From: Planctomycetota bacterium
GTDB lineage: Bacteria; Planctomycetota; UBA1135; UBA2386
Assembly (NCBI GenBank): GCA_016716265.1
Contig: JADJWQ010000002.1
Location: 271,001-335,000 of the forward strand
Reading direction: 5' to 3'
Length of the DNA: 64,000 nt
Shown piece by piece: positions 7,758 to 15,900 of this stretch; the first letter of the stretch is position 1; every line of letters begins with the position of its first letter. The translations under genes and the position numbers were made by a program. Under the pieces are notes generated by a model, which made no database searches, was not told where the DNA came from, and saw only the letters and a list, made by a program, of their open reading frames with translations.

Positions 7758-10700
7758 TCAGCGGTCGCTCGCGTACAGGACCTCCACCTCGCCGGGGCTC
7801 AGCAGGCGGCCGTAGACGCGGACGTCGTCGATGCCGCCCTCGAAGCGGAAGCTGTACTCGTCGCCGCGGCAGCCCAGCAGCAGCCGGTGCTGCGTGGAGT
7901 TCGGGGCGTTGGGCTGGCCGTAGTTGCCGGTCGAGGTGCGCCTGCCGACCTCCGCGCCGTCGCGATAGAGCGCCACGGTCGCGCGATCGCCGCGGACCGA
8001 CACGGTCACCGCGTAGAACGTCCAGCGGCCGGCCTGCGGGTCGGCGTTGTCGACGACGACCAGCGGCTGGCCGCCCCTCGACGGCAGGACGAAGCCGATG
8101 CGACGGGTCTCGCGGCCGCTCTGGTCGTCGGGGCCCTGGTCGAGGTGGAACCACGGGTCGTCACCGTTCGCGGTCGCCTGGCCGATGATCCAGCCGCCGG
8201 TGGCGTCCCGGCGCTCCGGCCGTACCCACAGCGCGATCGAGAAGTCGGTGTCCAGCGGCAGCCGGCTCGCGTGGTTGTACGTGCCGTCCTGGTTCTTGTA
8301 CGAGGGCCGGCCCGGCAGCTCGGCATAGCCGAACGACGTCGGCTCCCCATTGCTGAGCTGCACGCCCGAGACGTTGTTGAACGCGAGCGCCGCGTTCGCG
8401 CGGCCGTGGCGGTCCGGCATCTGGCCGACGCAGCCGTTCGAGCCGGTGCCGAGCCGGTCGGACGAGCGGCCGTCGACGTTGCTCCAGCCGTTGGCGCGAC
8501 CATCGACCTGCAGTACCGCTGCCCCGGGCGCGCTCGTCGCGGTGTTCCGCAGCTTGTCCACCTGCACGCCGTTCGGCTCGAACAGCCACTCGCCGAGCAG
8601 GCCTGCGGTCGGCGTCGTGATGGCGATCGGCACGGACTTCGTCGCTTCGAGACCGAGGTCGTCCCGCAGCGTCAGGTTCACGTTGAAGGTCGTCGCGCTG
8701 CCGTAGACGTGACGTGCCTCGACGGTCGTCGCGGTTCCGCCGAGGTTGCGGTCGATCGTGTCGGCCTTCTGATCGCCCCAGTCGACGCGCAGCGTCTTCA
8801 GATTGCCGTCGGGGTCCTGGACGCGAATGCGCAGCACCGCCTCGAAGCCGTTCATCTGCTGCGTGACGTCACCGATCGCCGGCGCCTTGTTGCCGGTCAG
8901 CGTCGGATCGAGCGGGCCTGGGTCGACGCCGCGCGACCGGAACCACTGCGGGCCGGCGCCAGGACCGTCCGCGTAGCCGTCGCCATCGGTGTCCGGGTTG
9001 TTCGGGTCGGTGCCGGCAGCCTTCTCCTGCGGGTCGGTCAGGCCATCGCCATCGGCGTCGCTACGGCTCGGATCGGAGAACACGTGGGGATTGCGGTCGT
9101 ACGGCGCGACCTTCGCTCCACCGGCGATCTGGACCCGCCAGCCGACGCGCGCCTCGTCCTTGTCGCTGATGCCGTCGCCGTCGCTGTCGCGCGGATCGGC
9201 GACGTTGGCGGCAGCGGCCGCCTCCGCGGAGTCGAAGGTGCCGAAGCGGTATTCCTCGTGCGCGTAGAGCCCGTCGCCGTCCGCGTCCCGCACGAACATC
9301 ACGTGCACGGAGTCGCCGCCGAACATGCGGATGTCCTGGAAGTCGGCTCCCGGCTCGGCCGTCGAGGAGCCCTGCCCCGCGACGATCCAGAACGCGTGCG
9401 CGCTGTCGTCGGTCCGCACCACGTTGCCGGTCGGCACGAGCCGGCCGTTGGTGTCGCGGACCTCCGCGAGCGCGGTCAACACCGTGTACGGAGCGCGCGT
9501 CGTGTCGCTCAGCGTGCGGGACGCCGTCTCGAACTCGATGCCGAGCACGTCGCGCAGCGACTCGGCGAGCGATGCGCCGGCGGGCTTGCCGTCCTTCGAT
9601 CGCACGTTGGTGGCGATCCGGCGGTGGATCGAGATGCCGTTGCCGTAGTCGATGTGGAGGTGGGCGGTCTTCGAGCTGGTCTCCTGCTCGAGGAAGTCGA
9701 AGTCGATCGGTCGCGACAGGTTCTCGGCGTCGCGCAGCAGGTCGAAGCTGCCGACGCGGAACTCGATGCTCTCGGGCATCGCCATCAGCTCGATGATCCG
9801 CGCGCTCGGCAGCTCGAGCCGGGCGATGCGGCGGTTGGTCTCGCCGGGAGCGAGGGTCGTCGCGTCGAACGACTCGAACGTGAGCTCGCCGATCGGCTCG
9901 AAGCCCTGCTGCGAGCCGGGGACCCGGCGGATCGCCAGCAGCACGAGCCGCTCGAGGCGGTAGCTGACGATCCCCGTATTGGCGATGTCGATCGCGGTGC
10001 GCAGGCTGCCGGTGCCCTCCTCGACCGACTCGCTCCGCATCGCCTCGATCGAGCGTGCGTGGGCCTCGCGGCTCTCGTTCGACGCCGACTCGGTCACGCT
10101 GCCGGAGGTCGTGTAGGCGTAGCCGGCCGACGCCGACACCGTCGCGCTGGCCTTGACGCTGGCACCGCCGGGGAAGCCGGCCTCGGCCTCGAGGGTCGCC
10201 GACACGCCGACCTCTGCGGAGACCTCGTGGGTGCTGGTGTCGGTGGTCGAGCTCTCGGTGCTCTGGGCGCGCTCGACCTGGACCTGGGTGCCCTCGACGG
10301 TCTGCGACGTGCCGGTGCGCCGGAGCCCGCTGTCGAGGGTCATCGCGCCGACGATGCGGACCTCGATCCTCGGTGTGTCGGCGATCCGCGGATCGAAGCG
10401 CTCGAGCTCGTTGGTCTCGACGCGGTCGTTCAGGCCGTCGCCGTCGGTGTCGGCCATCACCGGCGACGAGCCGCGCTGGGCCTCGATGCCGTCGAACAGC
10501 GCCGCGTTGCCCTCGGAGTCCTTGTCGGTGTCGACGTCGTTCGGGCTGCTCCGCCAGATGGCGGTCTCGTCGCGGTCGCTGAGGCCATCCCCGTCGGTGT
10601 CGCCGTTCAGCGCGCGCGGATCGAGGCGGCGGTCGCGACACTCCTTGTCGCCGATGCCGTCGTGGTTGGTGTCGGGGTCCCGCGGGTCGGAGGTGACGAT

Positions 10701-10919
10701 CTTCTCCTCCTGCCGGCCGTCGCCGAGTCGGATGCTGATCGACCAGCCCTCGGTCTCGGTGCCGTTGGCGAGCCCGTCACCGTCCTCGTCGCCTTCCGGC
10801 GACAGCGCGGGACCCGGTGTCGGTGTGGGCGCCTCGTTGCCGTGCGATTCCTTGCAGCCGGCGGCGAGGAAGAGAAGGGGAACGAGCAGCCCGCAGGCGC
10901 GGAGAGTCAGGGCATTCAT
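7758..10919 (-). CDS. Large lipoprotein with binary-toxin B/protective-antigen-like core and LamG domain
   Basis: 1053 aa from ATG 10919, giving a lipoprotein signal (LLFLAAGC, lipidated Cys22). Residues ~43-170 hold five DxDxDG calcium loops (DEDGDGLANGTE, DTNHDGIGDKE, DTDGDGLSDRDE, DTDGDGLNDRVE). Residues ~183-465 resemble the Ca-binding/pore core of anthrax protective antigen as I recall it. They include PRIEVRIVGAMTL, a Ser/Thr-rich stretch ending THEVSAEVGVSATLEAEAGF with GGASVKASATVSASAGYAY (like the membrane-inserting hairpin), SLRTAIDIANTGIVSYRL, and RIATNV..LAESLRDVLGIEF. More DxDxDG loops (~545-640), a PKD-like domain (DPDGNLKTLRVDWGD) and a C-terminal LamG/concanavalin-like domain (EWLFEPNG, FSIALWVRPE, GGIDDVRVYGRLLSPGE) follow. 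A family assignment needs a profile search; function (pore, adhesion, translocation) is unknown. Confidence 0.8.
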   Translation of the reverse strand: MNALTLRACGLLVPLLFLAAGCKESHGNEAPTPTPGPALSPEGDEDGDGLANGTETEGWSISIRLGDGRQEEKIVTSDPRDPDTNHDGIGDKECRDRRLDPRALNGDTDGDGLSDRDETAIWRSSPNDVDTDKDSEGNAALFDGIEAQRGSSPVMADTDGDGLNDRVETNELERFDPRIADTPRIEVRIVGAMTLDSGLRRTGTSQTVEGTQVQVERAQSTESSTTDTSTHEVSAEVGVSATLEAEAGFPGGASVKASATVSASAGYAYTTSGSVTESASNESREAHARSIEAMRSESVEEGTGSLRTAIDIANTGIVSYRLERLVLLAIRRVPGSQQGFEPIGELTFESFDATTLAPGETNRRIARLELPSARIIELMAMPESIEFRVGSFDLLRDAENLSRPIDFDFLEQETSSKTAHLHIDYGNGISIHRRIATNVRSKDGKPAGASLAESLRDVLGIEFETASRTLSDTTRAPYTVLTALAEVRDTNGRLVPTGNVVRTDDSAHAFWIVAGQGSSTAEPGADFQDIRMFGGDSVHVMFVRDADGDGLYAHEEYRFGTFDSAEAAAAANVADPRDSDGDGISDKDEARVGWRVQIAGGAKVAPYDRNPHVFSDPSRSDADGDGLTDPQEKAAGTDPNNPDTDGDGYADGPGAGPQWFRSRGVDPGPLDPTLTGNKAPAIGDVTQQMNGFEAVLRIRVQDPDGNLKTLRVDWGDQKADTIDRNLGGTATTVEARHVYGSATTFNVNLTLRDDLGLEATKSVPIAITTPTAGLLGEWLFEPNGVQVDKLRNTATSAPGAAVLQVDGRANGWSNVDGRSSDRLGTGSNGCVGQMPDRHGRANAALAFNNVSGVQLSNGEPTSFGYAELPGRPSYKNQDGTYNHASRLPLDTDFSIALWVRPERRDATGGWIIGQATANGDDPWFHLDQGPDDQSGRETRRIGFVLPSRGGQPLVVVDNADPQAGRWTFYAVTVSVRGDRATVALYRDGAEVGRRTSTGNYGQPNAPNSTQHRLLLGCRGDEYSFRFEGGIDDVRVYGRLLSPGEVEVLYASDR

Positions 10920-11003
10920 GAGCGAGACCCGGTGGGATTCGGATGGTCCGGGAGCCGATGCGGGTCCCCGGAGCGGAGAGCGAGCCGGCGGAGGGTCACA
11001 CAC

Positions 11004-11050
11004 CCGGTCCGCCAGCGCGACAGCCTTCCCTCGCGATGGCGGACCATTTT
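11004..11050 (+). terminator. Strong hairpin with T6 tail, plus-strand orientation
   Basis: The arms 11004-11018 and 11029-11043 pair over 15 positions with one mismatch (G13/A34 in local numbering), around a 10-base loop. They are followed by ATTTTTT at 11044-11050. This is a textbook intrinsic terminator, but for plus-strand transcription, while both flanking genes are on the minus strand. Read on the minus strand it lies 39 bases after the DUF3253 stop and 85 bases before the toxin-like lipoprotein start, without a T tail. Confidence 0.6.
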
Positions 11051-11088
11051 TTCCCGACGGGTGAGTCCGCGCACGGCTGGCGGTGGGC

Positions 11089-11334
11089 TCAGCGGTCGGA
11101 TCGCCGGAGCCGGATCGGTCCCCGGGCCCCGACTGCGTCGACCTCGACGCCGCGCTGCGTGACGACGATCTCGCCGGTCGTCGCGAGCCAGGCCGCGACT
11201 GCGCGTACTTGCGGCATCAGCGCCCGCCAGCCAGCGCCGTCCGGTTGCAATGCGCGCGCGACCTGCGACGGGCAGATCGATCGCGAGCGCGCGCACTGCG
11301 CACGGATCTCGGCAGCGACACGGGACTCGTCCAT
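11089..11334 (-). CDS. DUF3253 family protein
   Basis: 81 aa, a normal length for this small family. The diagnostic stretch is SICPSQVARALQ, then WRALMPQVRAVAAWLATTGE, IVVTQRGVEVD and ARGPIRLRRSD, which matches my recollection of DUF3253 proteins closely. These look like small winged-helix-type proteins; no function is established. It starts at ATG 11334. The next gene on this strand, the toxin-like lipoprotein, starts 169 bases downstream beyond a strong hairpin, so the two need not be co-transcribed. Confidence 0.85.
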   Translation of the reverse strand: MDESRVAAEIRAQCARSRSICPSQVARALQPDGAGWRALMPQVRAVAAWLATTGEIVVTQRGVEVDAVGARGPIRLRRSDR

Positions 11335-11837
11335 GGCGTCATCGGCGGCGTGGCCGCGTCGTCCGATGCGACCGGCGGCGCGCCGTGCGGGAGTCTCCGC
11401 GACGCCCGGCCGGGTGCGCCAGGGTGACTCCGCGCCGTTCGCCCCGCGCAGGTCGTCGCCGGACGGGTTCTGCGAGCGATGCCGCGATCTGGTCGCCGAG
11501 CCGCGCCGCCGCGGAACGCGGACCGCGCGATGGCATCGGCGGTCCCGCCGGCGGCCCCGGGGCGACGGCCGCGGGATGGCCGCCGCAGGTCCGCCGCGAG
11601 GCCCGGTCTGGCGTAGGTTTCTGGCAACGCACGGTCGGCCGCGGAGCGACGCGATCTCGCGCGAAGCCGCGCCGTCCCGGCAGCGTATCCGGAGAACCGC
11701 GTGGTGTCCGACTGCTCACCCTGCGCCCAGACCGGCAGCCGCCCGCCGAGGACCGGCCGACGCGTCTGCTACGATCACGGCGTCCAGGACGACGTGTTCG
11801 CCGAGCGAGCGGCCATCCGCGGCGAGGTGTGGTTCCA
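11335..11837. other. Intergenic gap, 503 bases
   Basis: It separates the divergent DUF3253 and argF' genes. Both strands have open frames, but they are Arg/Pro-rich and match nothing. A TACGAT box at about 11768-11773 could be a -10 element for argF', with no good -35 seen. No RNA gene was recognised. Confidence 0.4.
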
Positions 11838-12896
11838 TTGAGCACGCTCGATCTGTCCGACCGGAATCTGCTCTCGACGCTCGACCTCTCCGTCGACGAG
11901 GTCCGCGAGGTCGTCGAGCTCGCTCTCGAAATCAAACACGGTGCGCACCGGCCGGACTTCCGCGGCCGCGTCGCTGCGCTGTTGTTCTTCAATCCATCGG
12001 TCCGTACCCGACTCTCCTCGGAGGCCGCGATCAGCAGGTTCGGCGGGTCCGCGGTCGCCTTCCACGCGGGCAAGGACACCTGGAACTTCGAGTGTCGCGA
12101 CGGGGTCGTCATGGACGGCGCGACCCAGGAGCACGTGCGCGAGCTCGCACCGGTGATCTCGCGGATGAGCGACGTGGTCGGCATCCGCAAGTCCGAGCTG
12201 ATCACGGTCGGCAATGCGGATGCAGGCGTCACCAGCGACTACCGGGAGCTGAAGCGCGACGAGTTCCTCCACGCCTTCGCGGAGCACGCCGAGGTGCCGG
12301 TGATCAACCTGGAGTCGAATACCTGGCACCCGATGCAGGGGCTCGCGGATGCGATGACGATGGTGGAAGCGCTCGGCGACCCGCGGGGCCGGAAGTACGT
12401 CCTGACCTGGGCCTGGCACCCCAAGTCGCTGCCGGTGGCGACGCCCCACTCGCAGCTGCTGGCGGCTGCCGACCTCGGCATGGACGTGACGATCCTGCGG
12501 CCGGACGGCTGGTCGCTGGACCAAGAGGTCGTCGCGGCAGCGCGCAGCCGCGCCGAGGCGCTCGGCGGTGGTGTCCGGGAGAGCGACGACGTCGAGGCCG
12601 CGTACCGCGGAGCTCACGTGGTCTGCGCGAAGGCCTGGGGCTCATTGGACTACTACGGACGCTTCGCGGAGGAGGCGCACGCCAAGCGCGTGCTGCGCGA
12701 GGGCTGGATCGTCGATGCCGCGAAGATGGCGCGGACCGACGGCGCGCGCTTCCTGCATTGCCTGCCCGTGCGGCGCAACGTCGTGGTCGCCGACGCGGTG
12801 CTCGACGGACCGTGGTCGGCGGTGAAGGACGAGGCGGAGAATCGCCTGTGGACAGCGGCGGCGATCTACGTCGCGATGCTCGGCGGAGGTCGGTGA
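11838..12896 (+). CDS. argF': N-acyl-L-ornithine carbamoyltransferase (acetyl/succinyl type)
   Basis: 352 aa from TTG 11838, with GAGG ten bases upstream. It transfers the carbamoyl group to N-acylornithine in the alternative arginine pathway. Visible motifs are the carbamoyl-phosphate site FFNPSVRTRLS (residues 50-60), GKDTWNFE, VMDGATQEHVRELAPVISRM, NTWHPMQGLADAMTM, YVLTWAWHPKSLP, and the C-terminal HCLPVRRN. The VMDG..xEH loop and the WHP motif mark the N-acylornithine group rather than ordinary ArgF. From memory, the loop position before EH is Glu in the acetyl enzyme of Xanthomonas and Pro in the succinyl enzyme of Bacteroides; here it is Gln97, so the acyl group is undecided. The next gene starts one base after the stop, implying translational coupling. 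Confidence 0.88.
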   Translation: MSTLDLSDRNLLSTLDLSVDEVREVVELALEIKHGAHRPDFRGRVAALLFFNPSVRTRLSSEAAISRFGGSAVAFHAGKDTWNFECRDGVVMDGATQEHVRELAPVISRMSDVVGIRKSELITVGNADAGVTSDYRELKRDEFLHAFAEHAEVPVINLESNTWHPMQGLADAMTMVEALGDPRGRKYVLTWAWHPKSLPVATPHSQLLAAADLGMDVTILRPDGWSLDQEVVAAARSRAEALGGGVRESDDVEAAYRGAHVVCAKAWGSLDYYGRFAEEAHAKRVLREGWIVDAAKMARTDGARFLHCLPVRRNVVVADAVLDGPWSAVKDEAENRLWTAAAIYVAMLGGGR

Positions 12897-12897
12897 G

Positions 12898-13473
12898 ATG
12901 ACCAGCGTCCAGCCGGTCCCGCGACAGGTCGACGAGCACATCGAGGTGCGCGGCTCACATCCGAGCGACCGGCTCCTCGCCGACGCCGCAGCCCGGCTGA
13001 TCGCCGACGCCTCGCGCAGCCACGACGTCGCGCGTCGCGACCCGCGCCTCTTGGCCGAGCGCATCGAGGCCGGCATGGCGGCGCTCGCGATCCGAGCGGG
13101 CGAGCTGGTCGGCTTCGGCTACTTCTGCGCGTGGGAGGGCGGCCGCTACGTCTCGCACTCGGGCCTGGTCGTCCGCGAGGATCTGCGCGACCGGGGCCTC
13201 GGGCGCCGGTTGAAGCTCGTGCTGCTGCACAACTCGCGGCAGCGCTACCCCGGTGCCATCACGATGAGCCTGACCAGCTCCCCGCAGGTCCGGCTGCTGA
13301 ATCTGTCGCTCGGCTTCCGCGTGGCCCGGCGCGACGAGCTGACCTCCGATCCGGCGTTCTGGGCCGGCTGTGGGGCCTGCCGCAACTACGAGGGGATCTG
13401 CTGCCGTGGCGAGCGGCCGCGCTGCCACACGATGCTGCTGCAGCCAGAGGTGCCGCTGGAGCCGCCCTCGTGA
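12898..13473 (+). CDS. GNAT acyltransferase, candidate N-acylglutamate synthase
   Basis: 191 aa; its ATG begins one base after the argF' stop, so the two are surely co-expressed. It has a GNAT fold: SGLVVREDLRDRGLGRRLKLVLL carries the acyl-CoA pyrophosphate loop (RDRGLGRR). The C-terminal part is Cys-rich (CGACRNYEGICC, then RCH), which could bind a metal. In Bacteroidetes, a GNAT protein in arginine operons supplies N-succinylglutamate. By analogy this one may make N-acetyl- or N-succinylglutamate, the first step of the pathway that argF' serves. The enzyme assignment is inference; GNAT family membership is well supported. Confidence 0.65.
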   Translation: MTSVQPVPRQVDEHIEVRGSHPSDRLLADAAARLIADASRSHDVARRDPRLLAERIEAGMAALAIRAGELVGFGYFCAWEGGRYVSHSGLVVREDLRDRGLGRRLKLVLLHNSRQRYPGAITMSLTSSPQVRLLNLSLGFRVARRDELTSDPAFWAGCGACRNYEGICCRGERPRCHTMLLQPEVPLEPPS

Positions 13474-13490
13474 CGCCGACCTGACCAGCG

Positions 13491-14381
13491 TCAGCGGAGC
13501 ACGGCGAGGTACACCAGCGGCTGGCCGGTCTGCACGAGCTCGGGCCGTCGCTTCGGAAACACCAGCGTCGCGTCGTGCGGCAGCACCTCCGGAACCCCGT
13601 CGGGATAGCGGCCGAGCTCCGTGCCCGCCCGCAACGCCTGCAGGTTGGTGCCCAGTCCGTCGTGCCAGCGGAAACCCACGGCCCGGCAGGTGAGGGCGCC
13701 CACGAGCTCCAGCAGCGTCTGGTCGTCCTGAGGTGTCGGGGCGCACCCGTCGAGCATCGACAGCCCTGCCAGCGCGGCGAGCATCTCGCCGAGCACGAAC
13801 TGCGGCGTGCAGTCCGGCGAGCCGAGCCAGCCGGTCTCGTAGCAGATCCCGACGCGGCCTCGCGTCGACATCCACTCGTCGAGCGACACGCCGCCGAAGC
13901 ACAGCCGGGGATCGGTGAGCAGGACCCGGGCTGCCAGCCGGCGGGTCACCGCACGGCTCGCGGCGTGGTCGGCGGACGGGTGCTGCATCAGGAACGGCTC
14001 GCCGGGCTCGACCGTGCAGTGGAAGTCGACCAGCACCTCGACTCGTCGCTGCTCCAATGCCGCGACGATCGCCGCTGCCCGCCGCCGTTCGTACGCGACG
14101 CCGTCGCCCGCGGACGGTCCGGAGGCCGCGAAGCAGCGATTGAGGTCGACTCCGCCGTCGCTGGAGCGCCGGCCTTGTTCGACCGCGAGCGGATTGCCGA
14201 GCACCACCAGCAGCTCGCCGCGGGTCAGCCGCAGCTCGCGTGATTGCAGCATGGCGACCAGCCGGCGCCCGGCATCGACCGGCGGGCGTTCGTCACCGTG
14301 GACCCCGAACGAGATCGCGGCGACCGGCCCGGGGCGCCCGCTCTCGGCGAGCCACATGGCTTCGTCGACCAGCTTCGACAT
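13491..14381 (-). CDS. Succinylglutamate desuccinylase/aspartoacylase (AstE/AspA) family deacylase
   Basis: 296 aa from ATG 14381; the frame is open upstream but that part is not protein-like. It is a zinc-dependent amidohydrolase of the M14-like AstE/AspA family: GVHGDE (His28 and Glu31, zinc ligands), NPLAV, DLNRCF (residues 79-84) and VDFHCT (His121, third ligand). A C-terminal beta part (KRRPELVQTGQPLVYLA) is typical of the family. Members remove an acyl group from N-acylated amino acids. It converges with the argF'-GNAT pair with only 17 bases between stops, so it may remove the acyl group from N-acylcitrulline or N-acylornithine; this role is inferred from position. Divergent from the hydrolase gene at 14455. 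Confidence 0.8.
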   Translation of the reverse strand: MSKLVDEAMWLAESGRPGPVAAISFGVHGDERPPVDAGRRLVAMLQSRELRLTRGELLVVLGNPLAVEQGRRSSDGGVDLNRCFAASGPSAGDGVAYERRRAAAIVAALEQRRVEVLVDFHCTVEPGEPFLMQHPSADHAASRAVTRRLAARVLLTDPRLCFGGVSLDEWMSTRGRVGICYETGWLGSPDCTPQFVLGEMLAALAGLSMLDGCAPTPQDDQTLLELVGALTCRAVGFRWHDGLGTNLQALRAGTELGRYPDGVPEVLPHDATLVFPKRRPELVQTGQPLVYLAVLR

Positions 14382-14441
14382 CGGCCGGATGATAGCCGGC
14401 CCGCGCCGGAGGTCGCTCCTGCACGGTCCGGGTCGGACGAC

Positions 14442-14447
14442 TATAGT
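14442..14447 (+). promoter_or_regulatory. Possible -10 box for a leaderless transcript
   Basis: TATAGT lies only seven bases before the ATG at 14455, in otherwise very GC-rich DNA. If used, transcription would start at or within a base or two of the start codon, so there would be no room for a ribosome-binding site. No clear -35 box is seen. Confidence 0.35.
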
Positions 14448-14454
14448 CCGCCGC

Positions 14455-15780
14455 ATGTTCGACCACGCTCGTCTCGTGTGCGCCGTCACGGCGCTGGTCG
14501 CCGGCGCCCTCTCGTCTGCAGCGGTCGCACAGGCTCAGATCCCCCCGCGCGTGCGGATCCCGGACCCGTTCGACACCACCGTCACGGTGCCGGGCGGCAC
14601 GGAGGCCGTCTACGTGCAGACGCCGTGGGCGGCGCCGGCCGGTCGGCCGTTGATCGTCGTGTTCCACGGCGGCTACTTCGACAACCACTGGGAGCACGTG
14701 AGCGGCACGCCGTCCAAGAGCCTGAACGCGCAGCTCGAGGCGCTGTTCGACGAGGCGGCGCGGCGCGGCTGGTACGCGGTGTCGATGACCGGCGGCCCGA
14801 ACCAGTTCTCAGGGACGTTCGCGGGGCCCGAGCTGCACTCGCGGACGACCGCCGTGATCAGCGCGATGAAGAGCCTCTACGGCGTCGACTCCGGTCGCAT
14901 CTATACGCTCGGCTACTCGATGGGCGGCGTCGATGCGGTGAACTACGCGGCTCGCCACGTCGACCCCGAGGGTCACATGATCGCGGCTTCCTGGTGCTGG
15001 AGCGGCGTGCTGTGTGCCGCGGTGTCCGCGCCAGGGTGCGCACTCGTGCCGTGCAACCCGCTCGACCGGATCGCGGCCTCGGTGGTCCAGTCGCTGCCCT
15101 GCAATTGCAGCGCTCCGTCGGGATCGTTCGTGTCGGACGAGTCGCTCGGCTGGAATCTCGAGCACGTCACGCTGACGACGACGGCCGCGACGATCGACAT
15201 CTGCGCGGTCGAGTGTCCGGTACCCGCGCTGGTCGCCCTCACCGCGGGTTGGGCCGCGCCGGCCAATCACACGCATCTGGCGAACCACGGAGCGACGCAC
15301 GACGACCCGTCGGCCTGGGATCCGCTGCAGATCTGCAACTTCTTCCAGGGCAAGACGGTCGCGCTGCCGACGTCGGCCACCCGGACGGTGGCGGTCGAGG
15401 ACGCACGCTACTTCTACTTCGACGTGGTCCGCAGCAGCAGCACGGAGACCGGGACCTTCGGTTGGAGCTTCTCGGGCCAGCAGCTCGACGTCAGCTCGAT
15501 CCTGCGGACGACCGCGCTGCAACTCGACGTCGATGGTGGGGTGGATTGTCCACTGGACAGCCTGACCGACATCACGATCGACCTGACGCCCGACCCGGGC
15601 TTCACGCAGGGCACCCACGTCGTGCTCCGCCACTTCGCGAACGCGGCCGGGACGGTCGTCTACCTGAACGGGTCGCTCGCGACGCCGGGGACCGACTACG
15701 ACTGGCTCGCTCCCGACGCACTGATCCTCTACCGCAAGACGGGCACGGGCACGACGAGCTGGCTGATCGACGTGCCCTGA
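14455..15780 (+). CDS. Exported alpha/beta-hydrolase (depolymerase/esterase-like)
   Basis: 441 aa from ATG 14455 with a signal peptide (LVCAVTALVAGALSSAAVAQ). The core has the alpha/beta-hydrolase pattern: oxyanion region PLIVVFHGGYFDNHW, nucleophile elbow IYTLGYSMGGVDAVNYAA (Ser in GYSMG), and a likely catalytic His in the NHTHLANHGATHDD stretch. Several Cys (SWCWSGVLCAA, CNPLDR, LPCNCSAPSG) suggest disulfides, as expected outside the cytoplasm. The last ~120 residues (after FFQGKTVALP) are a separate beta-rich region with no recognised domain. It resembles secreted esterases and PHB-depolymerase-like proteins; the substrate is unknown. Convergent with the FG-GAP gene. Confidence 0.8.
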   Translation: MFDHARLVCAVTALVAGALSSAAVAQAQIPPRVRIPDPFDTTVTVPGGTEAVYVQTPWAAPAGRPLIVVFHGGYFDNHWEHVSGTPSKSLNAQLEALFDEAARRGWYAVSMTGGPNQFSGTFAGPELHSRTTAVISAMKSLYGVDSGRIYTLGYSMGGVDAVNYAARHVDPEGHMIAASWCWSGVLCAAVSAPGCALVPCNPLDRIAASVVQSLPCNCSAPSGSFVSDESLGWNLEHVTLTTTAATIDICAVECPVPALVALTAGWAAPANHTHLANHGATHDDPSAWDPLQICNFFQGKTVALPTSATRTVAVEDARYFYFDVVRSSSTETGTFGWSFSGQQLDVSSILRTTALQLDVDGGVDCPLDSLTDITIDLTPDPGFTQGTHVVLRHFANAAGTVVYLNGSLATPGTDYDWLAPDALILYRKTGTGTTSWLIDVP

Positions 15781-15840
15781 CGCCCGGCGAGGCACGCGCG
15801 CTCGCGAGCGACGAACCGGACGTGACCGTGCCGCGCGCCC

Positions 15841-15900
15841 GGCTCACCGCACGACCGGCTCACCGCACGACCGGCTCACCGCGCGACCGGCTCACCGGAC
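15841..15900. repeat. 16-bp tandem repeat overlapping a stop codon
   Basis: The unit GGCTCACCGCACGACC occurs at 15841, 15857 and 15873 (one base changed in the third), with a partial fourth unit at 15889. It lies between two convergent genes, and the last unit contains the stop codon of the FG-GAP gene on the minus strand (TCA at 15892-15894). Each unit contains a TCA, so slippage can add or remove copies without losing a stop. Confidence 0.85.

Noticed and set aside
7575..11162. 1195-residue plus-strand open frame opposite the toxin-like lipoprotein
   Set aside because: It is an antisense shadow: low complexity (Val, Ala, Arg), no start context and no motifs.
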